Assembly (NCBI RefSeq): GCF_052324685.1
Contig: NW_027506911.1
Coordinates: forward strand, 712,001 to 776,000
Direction of reading: 5' to 3'
Origin: Brachyhypopomus gauderio
Lineage: Eukaryota; Chordata; Actinopteri; Gymnotiformes; Hypopomidae
DNA length: 64,000 nucleotides
The position numbers and the translations under genes are program-made. Under the pieces are notes generated by a model. It was not told the DNA's origin and did no database searches. It was given only the letters and a program-made list of their open reading frames with translations. Position 1 is the first letter of the stretch. Every line of letters begins with the position of its first letter. Shown here piece after piece: positions 1 to 10,700 of this stretch.

Positions 1-283
1 TCCGCCCACACCCAGCATTACACGACCCACATGCATTTACCATTTCATAACTCACCACAGCTCCCATCACACAAGTATTGCTTTTTCAATTGTTCTAACA
101 TTACTTTTGAAAATATTTTGATGATCTTTGGGAAAGACAATTGTACATACTGTAATATTTTATTAGGTTTAGGTTACCTTGAGAGTGAGTGCATTACTTG
201 TCAGAAGGTCACAAGTAATTATTATTTACTAGCTAACTGTTGAACCTCGAAGAGGCCTGTGGTTCTCTAGTACAACATGGTGG

Positions 284-895
284 GTGTTTCCATCCTCAAT
301 GTCTACACCAACTTCACCTGCACAACACCCTGGTGAGATGGGTGGTGTGAATTTACCTGCACAACACCCTGGTGATGCGGGTGGTGTGAATTTACCTGCA
401 CAACACCCTGGTGATATGGGTGGTGTGAATTCACCTGCACAACACCGTGGTGATATGGGTGGTGTCAACGCTGCATGGCTGCTATTCATCAAGGAACTGA
501 GCAAAAATCTTGTCATGCCACATATGAAGAGCTACATGGAGGGCTCACCCAAACTCCAACAGTATGTGCTTGAGGCAGTGGGAAGATGTGGGTTACAAAA
601 ACAAACCACAGCCACCACCCATCCTCAAAAAGACATCCCAAAGGAGGGCCAACGGAAGAGGAAGAGGTGCGCTCGCTGCCCTCTTCCCGAAGACAGAAAG
701 AGGAAAAGGTGCAAAGACAGAAAGGCCAGCCAGCTCAGGGGGCAGCTGAACCAGATGCCTGAACCACCTCAACTGGCTCCTCTCTACAAGATGGAGCAGC
801 GACTCTACTCTGAGTCTCTCCCGGATGACCGTACTCCTCATCTTATCTCTAAGGGAGAGCCCGGACATCCAGCGGAGGAAACTCATTTCAGCCAC
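284..895 (+). pseudogene. Possible piggyBac-like transposase C-terminal remnant
   Basis: The open frame begins with four 13-residue repeats ending in GDMGGVN-like sequence, runs into AAWLLF, then a basic Cys-containing stretch (RCARCPLPEDRKRKRC). PiggyBac transposases, from memory, carry an MGGVD motif, an NAWLLY-like motif and a C-terminal cysteine-rich DRK segment, so I read this as a collapsed and repeat-expanded C-terminus. The frame continues without a stop into an L2 LINE reverse transcriptase, so the 559-codon open frame is a chance fusion of two mobile-element fragments. Catalytic acidic residues are not visible. It could instead be an unrelated repetitive ORF. Confidence 0.4.
317..472 (+). 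repeat. 39-bp coding tandem repeat, 4 copies
   Basis: Four 39-bp units start at 317, 356, 395 and 434. Each encodes a PAQHPGDMGGVN-like 13-residue unit with few substitutions. The unit is a multiple of three, so it keeps the frame of the surrounding ORF open. Confidence 0.85.
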
Positions 896-897
896 TT

Positions 898-2672
898 GTT
901 AGAACACTGGGTTGGAGTCTCAGGCACAGCCCTTTCATGGTTTTACTCTTACTTGACAAATCTCCATCAGTTTGTAGAGCTCAATAATATTCCATCCAAA
1001 CGTACAATAGTTAAATATGGGGTCCCGCAAGGCTCCATATTAGGACCACTATTATTTACATTATATGTGCTACCACTGGGCACAGTTATAAACAAACATG
1101 GTGTCAATTTTCACTGCTATGCAGATGACACTCAACTTTACATATCAGACAAACCTGATGACAAACTCAGTTTAGGAAAAATTGAGGCCTGTGTAAGAGA
1201 TATTAAATGTTGGATGTCTCTAAACTTCCTCCAACTAAATGAGGACAAAACAGAAGTTCTCCTTGTGGGCCCTAAGGCTGCAAGACAAAAAATACCAGAT
1301 CTAATGCTTAATCTTGCAGACTATCCCATTACACCTGGCACAGTAGCCAAAAATCTAGGCGTCAAACTCGATTCCGACCTATCATTTGATAAATACATAG
1401 ATAATACTACTAGGATAGCTTTTGTACATCTCCGCAACTTTGCCAAAATAAGAAATGCATTATCACATGATGATGCAGAAAAATTGGTGCACGCCTTTGT
1501 TAGCTCTAGATTAGACTGCTGCAATTCACTACTGTCAGAATGTTCAAATAGGAATCTAAATAAACTTCAAATAGTTCAAAATGCCACAGCCAGAGTTCTG
1601 ACCAGAACTAGAAAATTTCAGCATATTAGACCAGTCCTATTAGCCCTGCATTGGCTCCCAGTTAAATTCCGTATAGATTTTAAATTTCTATTATTAACTT
1701 ATAAAGCACTGGACGGGCTTGCTCCTGAATACCTCCAGGAACTTATTTCCTACTATGAACCCCCACGTCAACTAAGATCACAGGGTGCTGGTCTTTTATT
1801 AGTTCCACAAATTAATAAGGTAACAGCAGGGGGAAGAGCCTTTTCTTATAAGACCCCCCAGCTTTGCAACAACCTTCCAAAATGCGTACGGGACTCTGAC
1901 ACAGTCACAATCTTTAAGTCAAGGTTGAAAACCCACCTATTTGGTTTAGCGTTTGATAATTAACATCCCCCCTTAGATAAAGGTACAGATCCAGGGGTTT
2001 ATAGACAAAGGGTTTTATGGTAGACTGGGGCGCTGGTGCTGTCGTCCTGTCACTGCTCGTGGTCACTCAACACTGCTCGTGTTGACAGTGCAGTGGATGG
2101 ATGCCATTGTCTCAGAATGCCCCCAAGCCTATGTTACCTTCTAGTTCTGCCTTCTTAGCTAGGCTGTAATAGTTTAACTTAATGCCGGAGTTGCTGCCAC
2201 ACTCCAGAAATGTGTTTAATTTCATTTGTCCTGTATATGTCCTCATACAGAGCTAATTTTCCCTGTTTTATTTTCTCCACATGGCTGCCCGCCTGCTCGA
2301 GGAAAAATTAGATGAGGAGAGACAAGGGATTCATCCAGTGCCAGCCATCTACTGCCTGACCAGATAAGCCTACACCATGATGGACATTACTACATCTTTT
2401 CCTTTTCTTTATCTTTCTGTCTAAATTGTTGTTGTTGTTGTCATGGTGACCGATGTCGGCCAGAGGAGGATGGGTCCCCCCCCTGAGTCTTGGTTCCTCT
2501 CAAGGTTTCTTCCTCATGCAAAAAAACTAGGGAGTTTTTCCTTTCCACTGTCACCCTTGGCTTGCTCACTGGGGGCTAGGACTCAGCACTTGTAAAGCTG
2601 CTTTGTGACAACAACTGTTGTAAAAAGCGCTATATAAATAAAATTTGATTGATGATTGATTGATTGATTGAC
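898..2672 (+). mobile_element. L2-type LINE, 5'-truncated, with intact 3' end
   Basis: Translation from about 898 to the stop at 1963 gives the C-terminal part of an L2-clade reverse transcriptase: GVPQGSILGPLLF, then YADDTQLYIS (the YADD catalytic box), and the C-terminal signature GGRAFSY...DSDTV.IFKSRLKTHLF. The 3' UTR follows, with the conserved AAGCTGCTTTGTGACAAC segment and a terminal TTGATTGATTGA microsatellite ending near 2672, typical of fish L2. The endonuclease and the N-terminal half of RT are missing. It cannot move by itself. Related fragments lie at 37951-38024 and 61886-62988. Confidence 0.88.
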
Positions 2673-3355
2673 TTGTATTCGCAATCTCATTCTTTGTCTC
2701 ATTGTATTCATGATCTCATACTAGCCAAAGTTTACACTTTAACCATAGGTGAGACTTGGAGTATAGACCAGTAAAAACCCTTCACCACAACGGTCCGTTA
2801 CAGCGTTCGTGACACTGCAGAGGCTGCACCGATCTGCCTGTCTCCAACCTGTGTTCTGCTCACTGTCCTCACCCGAGCGTCTCTTTTCACCTGTCCCTCG
2901 TCCCCTTGTCTGTGTTTGTATTCAAGTCCTGTTTTCTGTTCAGCCTTTGTCGCATCATTAGTCTTCCACACTAAGTGATGTGGTATTTATCTTATAGTCA
3001 TCATAGTCAGAGTCATAATCTTAAGGTCTTGTTGTCCTGTCCTGCTTTCCCTATTTGTCTTGGTCTTCCATTTTCTGTTCTTGGATCTTGCCTTTACCCT
3101 TTATTGGTTATTTTGAAGATGCTTCATTTAAATGTCCTCTGCCTTTGATGTCTGCATTTGGGTCATCACTTTGAAAACCTGACATTATGTATGTGTGATA
3201 AAATGAAAAATATGTGGCAAAAACCAAATAAATGTTTGACCCCACTCACTACTAAAGTAACTACTTAAAACTAGTTATTATTGGATTATGTTACTTTATT
3301 TTATATCACATTTGGATGAAGGGGTCACTTTGACCCATGTGTGTAAATTCAATGT
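2673..3355. other. No recognisable gene
   Basis: This stretch is AT-rich with pyrimidine-rich segments and no convincing ORF. The part from about 2790 to 3180 has the texture of an old LTR or 3' UTR, but I could not match it to another element here. Confidence 0.4.
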
Positions 3356-3756
3356 TGTGACGCCGAAGGCGTCGGGACAGAGGCAGCCGGAGACGTGGGT
3401 GGAACAGTAGGGAGTTTATTATCCATGGCAACCACACAGTAAAGCTCTTGTCGCACGCACAGACAGTGATGCTGAGTAACGCTCGCAGCACACACAAGTA
3501 AAGCTCGTAGCGTGTAAACAAGACGCAAATGCAGAGACATACACGCAGGATGAGAGACGCTCTTGTAGCGGCAATGTGCAGCACTGGACCAGACAACCTG
3601 CGGGCTTAAAAAAGAGCAAAGTAACAAGAAACAGTTGTCTAGTATGCTGGTGATTGTGACCGTGGGAGTGGCTGCGTGCTCGGGGGTGTGTGCTGGGATC
3701 GGCTGCTGGCCGGGATGCGCGCCCTCTGGTGGCGACCCGGCCCCCTCACCGTGACA
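3356..3756 (-). mobile_element. Solo LTR (401 bp) with 5-bp TSD
   Basis: The segment starts TGTGACG, ends CCGTGACA and is flanked by AATGT on both sides (3351-3355 and 3757-3761). An AATAAA on the minus strand (GGATAATAAACTCC) suggests minus orientation. It shares its ends and the motif GGGACAGAGGCAGCCG with the solo LTR at 35922-36245, so both are one family. The insertion splits one copy of the tandem repeat that continues to 4180. Confidence 0.8.
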
Positions 3757-4180
3757 AATGTCCTAGTATAGAAACTATTTTTGTTCAATAAGTATTAAAG
3801 TACCAATGAAAATAATGATCAGCAGTGATCAAAAACAAGATATTTAATGAATTCCTGAAATATTCGATCATAAAAGGAATAGATTCAAAAGACAGAACAC
3901 AGAAAAACCCTACCAGCATTATATGACACTGGATATGAATGTGGGTCATTTTTGACCCATGTGTGTAAATTCAATGTACTATTATAAAAACTATTTTTGT
4001 TCAATAAGTATTAAAGTACAAATGAAAATAATGATCAGCAGTGATCAAAAACAAGATATTTAATGAATATTTGGAATATTCAATCATAAAAGGAATAGAT
4101 TCAAAAGACAGGAACACAGAAAAACCCTACCAGAATTATATGACACTGGATATGAATGTGGGTCATTTTTGATCCATGTT
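3757..4180 (+). repeat. Tandem duplication, about 216-bp period
   Basis: The segment beginning CTATTTTTGTTCAATAAG at 3775 recurs at 3991 with a few differences. The phrase GACCCATGTGTGTAAATTC occurs before the solo LTR (near 3333) and again near 3955. The unit carries no ORF. Confidence 0.75.
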
Positions 4181-4214
4181 GTGCATTAGAGGGGGTACGC
4201 ATATGTTGCGCATC

Positions 4215-4400
4215 AGTTAATAAGATTGTATTATTTAATAAGATTGTATTATTTGTTGAAAGCCCCACAATCAATGAGAATTGCCACCCAAAATGAGAAA
4301 TTGGTTTTAGCAATAGGTATTCTATCAGTTGATTAATCACTTGGGATTCAATCTTGGAACTACAGAGTTATAAAAACACACGAAGAGTCTGTAGAAGTAT
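4215..4400 (+). repeat. Dispersed repeat shared with 37370-37545
   Basis: About 180 bp beginning AAGATTGTATTATTTGTTG and running through GCCCCACAATCAATGAGAAT is repeated in the same orientation at 37370-37545 with roughly 10% differences by eye. The family is unknown. Confidence 0.7.
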
Positions 4401-4727
4401 GGAGGGTTATTTGTGACAATATTATATAAATAAATGAACAAAGAAATAATTGTTTAAAACGTTAATTAAATATTTAAAATGAGATTTAATTAATTAAATA
4501 ATTAATTAAATTATTTAAATATGGAAAGGAAGCATAAATAATTTTATGTAATTAAATTCATCGTTAGTTGATTGTGATATTTGTATTTCATTAATTGTTT
4601 AACTTAAATAATTTAATTAATTATTTCATTATTTATTTCATTATTTCAAGCGCGTCGTCGAACCATGAAATAATTAAATCTGTCAACATCAGCCATCAAA
4701 CTCAGTGGGCGGGCCTAACTCCGATCG
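4401..4727. other. AT-rich upstream region of the integrase-like gene
   Basis: This is dominated by TTAATTAA-type palindromic AT sequence up to about 4650, then a short GC-richer stretch just before the first ATG at 4728. A promoter is plausible here, but I see no clear TATA or initiator. Confidence 0.35.
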
Positions 4728-7700
4728 ATGCAGGTTGATTGCTCTGGCCTGTGTGAGTGTTTTCTCAGCATGGTGGCTCTCGACATGGATCTGCAGGACA
4801 TTTCTCAGGAGTTCGTTAGAACTATCTTACAGCTAGCGGAGGAAATTGAATCAGGGGCTGCAGCCCCAGACTCTGTCACTGATCAAATACACGACTTTAT
4901 AGAAGTGTTAGGGATGCTTTCTGCTCTCTCTCACCAAAATATAGACTACAGGGTAACTGCAAACTTTGAAGAAGTGCTCCAGCGCTTCTCCATCCAACCA
5001 CAGCAAACTACAGCAGGCCCAGGTCGCCCAGCCTTTCACATCCCCAGCGGAATGCTGGAGCACCATGTTCTCTGTGGAGTAACAGCTCCTGAAATCGCAG
5101 ATATGTATGGAGTATCTGAGAGGACCATCAGGAGACACATGGAACAGAACGGAATACGGTGGGTAACCAATCATTTGTTCCATATAAATTTCCCTAATGT
5201 AGCATCATCTAGTTCTAACTAAAGTACTGAAAGTACTAGCTAGGTCAGTGTAACGTTTGTCAGTTGAATTTTCCGACCATTTGAGGCTAAATTTGAAAAT
5301 AGAAAAATGGGTGTAAAACTTCATTATTTCAAGAATTTGGGTTTTCATTTATTTTTCCAATTTTCAAGTATTTAATTTCTGCTTCTCAGGATCAGATCTA
5401 TTCAGTTTTCTGATTTTAAAATGTTTAAATTTTGTAATAAAATCTGATGATATAATCCAACCTACTTTTTTACAAGATGAAAAAAATGGAAAAAATTATT
5501 ATTTTTTCCCAGGAATTCAGATCCTAATGGGGCAGACATGAAAAGAAGTAAATTGGAAAAAAAATATGAAACCAGTTTCTTCCTGATGATGCCAAATGGA
5601 CAAAAAAATATATATTTTTGCATCCAATTTTTCCAGTTTTCTCAAACGGTCAGAAAACTGAACTGATAAACGTTACACTGACCTTACTACTATATGAAAA
5701 CAGTTTATCATGGCTTTAATATACTAAAACATTGAGCTATGAACACCAAACTTAACTTGTTTATTACTCTTCATTCATACTGTCTACTGCTGTAAAGATG
5801 AACATGTACAATTGTAAAGTATATTGTATAGAGATATCCCTTTCCCATCATATATGACTTTGCTCAATGCTTTTGTTTGCTGCAGAAAGACAGACCTCTA
5901 TTCACCACTCACTAATGAAGAGCTGGACTACATTGTAACTGATGTCCACAGAAGCCACCCAAACACGGGCTACAAGCTAATGCATGGTCTTCTGAAAGCC
6001 AGAGGTATACGTGTTCCAAGTAAGTGTGTAGAGAGACATTGTATTTGTAATGCCCCACTCGGAGTGCTTACTCTACAATTGCCCTCTAACAGAAGAGGAA
6101 GATATGGACCAGATAGGCTCACTCTGGGAGCAGTGTAAATAAGAGACACAAAACCAGATGTATGAAAACTATAGTGTATTGACACGGTTAGATGGGGCTA
6201 AAGTAAAATCAAATAGAACAAGGAGTAGTAATGTAAACAAAGGTAAGCAATAGACAGTTAGATATCTCTGTCAGGGCTGGACCCAGGACCGTTCCCCCTG
6301 TCGCCACTAGAGGGCGCGCTCTACCCACGTCTGTCAGGGCTGGGTCCAGAACCGTCCCTCCGGTCGCCACTAGAAGGAGTGCTAGACTGGATGCGCAAAC
6401 GAGACGCAATCAGCGGTGAGGACCTGCAGCTGTGTCTTCCCCTATTTAACAGGCACAGTTGCAGTGCCTCACTGCTGAGTTGTTCGTTGCTACTCGCACG
6501 TGCTGCCAGCCGGTATTCTACTCCTCTCTAGTGCATTCTCTCTCTCGTTTGTTTTGTCTTTCCCCTGTTCCACTTCGAGTCTCTCTCCTGCGCCCTTCCT
6601 GGCCTACCTCAAGTTTTCCTTCACTGTTCCCTTCCTGTATTACTGTTTCATTATTTTGTTCGTTTGTGCTCCTGTTTTGTGCAGACACGTTGAGTTCTTG
6701 CCTCCGTGTGTTTTTGGTTCTTTGGCTTCTTTATTTTGTTCGTTTGTGCTCCTGTTTTGTGCAGACACGTTGAGTTTGCCCCCGTGTGTTTTTGGTTCTT
6801 AGGTTTCTTTTTGTTCGTTTGTGCCCCTGTTTTGTGCAGACACGTTGAGTCGTTGCCTCCGTGTGTTTTCTGTTGGGATTTTCAGAGACGTATTCTCTGC
6901 TTTTATTTTCTGCGTTTCCCGCTCCTCGCGGAGGCCTCAGTTCACCGTTTGTGTTTAGAGTTTGCTCCTGAGCCCATCAAACAAAAAACCCCGTGGGTCC
7001 TCTGTAGTCAGTGGACCCACGTTACAGAACAACTCAGCCAACTATGGACTCAGCAGGCTCCCAGACCGTCGATGAGCTGAGGACGACTTTGGCTGCTCAA
7101 GGGCAAGCTATAGGCAGGCATGAGCAGGTCTTACAGCAGATACTTACCCAACTGCAGAACTTGTCTGCCACCGTTCAGGCGGCTAGTCAGGCTGCCGCTC
7201 ACCCCGGGCCGTCTGTCTCCTCTCCGGTGCCCAAACACACTAGCGTCTCACGTGGGGAGCCCGTGTTACCCGCTCCCGCACGTTACACCGGGGAACCCGA
7301 AGGCTGTCGAGGGTTTTTGCTGCAGTGTTCACTCGTTTTCGAACAGCAACCCTCCCGCTTCCCCACCGAGCGGGCTAAGGTAGCCTACGTGATGGCTTTG
7401 CTCTCAGGCAAGGCCTTACAGTGGGCCACGCCGGTGTGGGAGAAGCAGCCTGAGACCTGCGCCTCGTTCGACCGCTTCTCCAATGCTATGCGTCAGGCCT
7501 TCTACCATCCTCTGGCCGACGGTCTGGCGGGTTCTAGACTGCTGCGGACACGCCAGGGCAGGGCGACCGTGGCCGAGTACTCCCTGAGTTTCCGCACGCT
7601 GGCTGCAGAGAGCTCTTGGGGATCAGAGGCTCTCTGGGCCATATTCATGGAGGGGCTTAGCGAGGAACTCAAGGACGAGCTAGCCCTCAGAGAAACACCC

Positions 7701-10700
7701 ACCACGCTAGACGCTATGATCGATCTCGCGATCAAAATAGACAACAGGTTGCGTGACCGTAAAACGCAGCGGCGACCACAGAGTAGAGTGGTAACACACC
7801 CAGACACACCCGGCACTACGTCCGGACCTGCCGAGACAGGGGAACAGCCAATGCAATTAGGCCATACGCGCCTGTCAAGGCAGGAAAGGGAGGACCGCTT
7901 GCGGGGGGGTAAATGCCTGTATTGTGGGGGTACCGAGCACAAGATCGCGGATTGCCCCGAGCTACAGGGAAAAGGGCAGACCCGCCGGTGACTGGGGAAA
8001 CCCTGACGGGTCAGACCACATATTCCCCTGCCACGGGTCTGATGGCTCATGCGGTCTTGTCATGGAGAGGCTCCAAGGAGCATCGGCTACTGGCCCTGAT
8101 CGACTCCGGAGCTGTGGGGAACTTCATTGACGCGTCCCTAGCTTCGTCCCTCGCGATACCCCTTACCCCGTTAGAGAAGCATCTCTCTGTGTCCGCTGTC
8201 GACGGTCGTATACTTACCTCTGGTATGGTCACTCATCAGACGGTGCCCCTGTTGATACAAATAGGCAACCACCACGAACAGACCGCCCTTTACGTTATTG
8301 CCGCGCCCCGATTACAGCTCATATTGGGCTTCCCGTGGCTCCAACGCCACAACCCCAATATAGACTGGCTTAACCTCACCATTAGCCGCTGGAGCACCAT
8401 ATGTGAGAAGGTCTGTTTGACTCCTCTCCGCCCCGAGCCAGGGGGTAACCCGGAGGAGATCAAGGGGTTAGGAAAGGTCCCCGCGGAATACCACGACCTC
8501 CGGGACGTTTTCAGCAAGCGCAAGGCAGGGTTCCTACCACCCCATAGGGCCAACGACATTGCTATTAATCTCCTCCCGGGTACGGCTCCCCCTAGGGGGC
8601 GCCTGTTCTCATTAGCGTTACCCGAGCGCAGGGCCATGGAGGATTACATCCAGGAGTCCCTGGCGGCCGGGATCATCCGACCCTCCACTTCCCCAGCTGG
8701 GGCGGGTTTCTTTTTTGTGGGCAAAAAGGACGGGGGCCTTAGGCCTTGTATCGACTATCGAGAACTCAATAAGATAACTGTCAAGGATCGTCACCCCCTC
8801 CCTCTCATGTCCTCGGCGTTTGAGGCCCTCCAGCAGGCGTCGGTGTTCACCAAACTGGACCTACGCAGCGCGTACAATCTGCTGCGGGTCAGGGAGGGGG
8901 ACGAGTGGAAAACCGCCTTTATCACACCAGCCGGGCACTACGAGTACCTGGTCATGCCGTTCGGCCTGATGAACGCCCCGGCGGTCTTCCAACGCTTTGT
9001 CAATGAGATACTTAGAGAGGCCCTTGACCGTTACGTGTTCGTCTACCTCGACGACATACTCATATATAGTCGTACCGTCCAGGAGCACGTGCAGCACGTC
9101 CGCAGGGTCTTACAGCTGTTACTGGAAAACCACCTCTATGTCAAGCTCGAGAAGTCTGTGTTCCACAGTCAAGAGGTGCCGTTCTTGGGGTTTATCGTGT
9201 CTAAGAACCAGCTGTCTATGGATCCCGCTAAGATCCAGGCTGTTACTAAATGGCCCACACCCACGTCGGTTCGTTCTGTTCAACGATTCCTTGGGTTCGC
9301 TAACTTTTACCGGCGGTTTATTAAGGGTTTCGGCTCCCTGGCCGCCCCACTCTCTGCCCTGACCAGCAAGAGGTTGGGGGGGTTCACATGGACCCCGGAA
9401 GCCGAACAGGCGTTCCAGGACCTCAAGGCTCGTTTCACTTCTGCTCCGGTTCTACGGGTGCCCGACCCGGAGCTCCCCTTTGTTGTGGAAACCGATGCCT
9501 CCGACATGGGAGTAGGAGCCGTGTTGTCTCAAAGAGTCGGCCTTCCTCCCCGGTTGCATCCCTGCGCCTTCTATTCCCACCGTTTCACGCCCACCGAGCG
9601 CAGGTATGATGTAGGGGACAAGGAGCTGTTGGCGGTTAAGTTAGCTCTCGAAGAGTGGCGCCAGTGGTTAGAAGGGTCTCGTCACCCATTCCTGGTCTGG
9701 TCTGACCACAAGAACCTGTCCTACCTACAGCAGGCCAAGCGCCTGAACGCTCGGCAGGCCAGGTGGTCCCTGTTCTTCGGTCGTTTTGATTTCACCCTGT
9801 CCTACCGCCCCGGCTCCAAGAACACTAAACCTGACGCCCTGTCCAGACAGTGGGAACCCGAGCCCGAGCCCGCCTTCCCCGAAACCGTGCTTCCCCCTGG
9901 AGTGGTGGTGGCTCCCATCCAGTGGGAGGTAGAGGGCCTCGTTAAAAAAGAGCTGGCCAAGGACCGCGGGCCTGGTGGCGAACCCACTGGGTGCCTCTAT
10001 GTTCCCCCCGCCGTTCGCCGCAGGGTGATGCTCTGGGGCCACACGGCGCGCTTTGCGGCTCATCCTGGGGCGCGCCGTACCCTGGAATTCATCAGACGGA
10101 GGTTCTGGTGGCCCCGAATGGACAAGGAGGTGGGGAGGTTCGTAGAGGCCTGTGAAACCTGTGGTCGGGGTAAGACTCCCCGTAGCAAGCCCAGGGGGCT
10201 GTTACATCCTCTTCCCGTGCCCCCTAGGCCATGGTCCCACATCTCCCTCGATTTTGTGACCGGTCTTCCGCCATCCAAGGGTCTCACCGCTATCCTGGTG
10301 GTCGTCGACCGCTTCTCCAAGTTCACCAAATTAATTGGGCTGCCCAAGTTGCCTTCGGCTCAGGAGACCGCCTCTCTCCTCCTCAGGCACGTTGTGTGCA
10401 ACTTCGGGTTTCCCCAGGACGTGGTGTCGGACAGGGGCCCTCAATTTACTAGCCGCTTTTGGCGGGCATTTCTGGACCTCATCGGTGCTACTGCTAGCCT
10501 CTCGTCCGGGTTTCACCCCCAGTCTAACGGCCAGACCGAACGGGTCAATCAAGACCTTGAACAAACCCTTCGGTGCCTGGCCTGTGACAACCCCGGTTCC
10601 TGGGCTACCCACCTCATGTGGGCGGAATACGCACACAACACCCTCTGGCATTCATCGTTGGGTATGTCGCCCTTCGAGTGCCTGTTCGGCTACGCCCCGC

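Noticed and set aside
6459-7080. Several plus-strand ORFs rich in Phe/Leu/Cys across the LTR
   Set aside because: Produced by pyrimidine-rich LTR repeats; the same ORFs recur in the 3' LTR.
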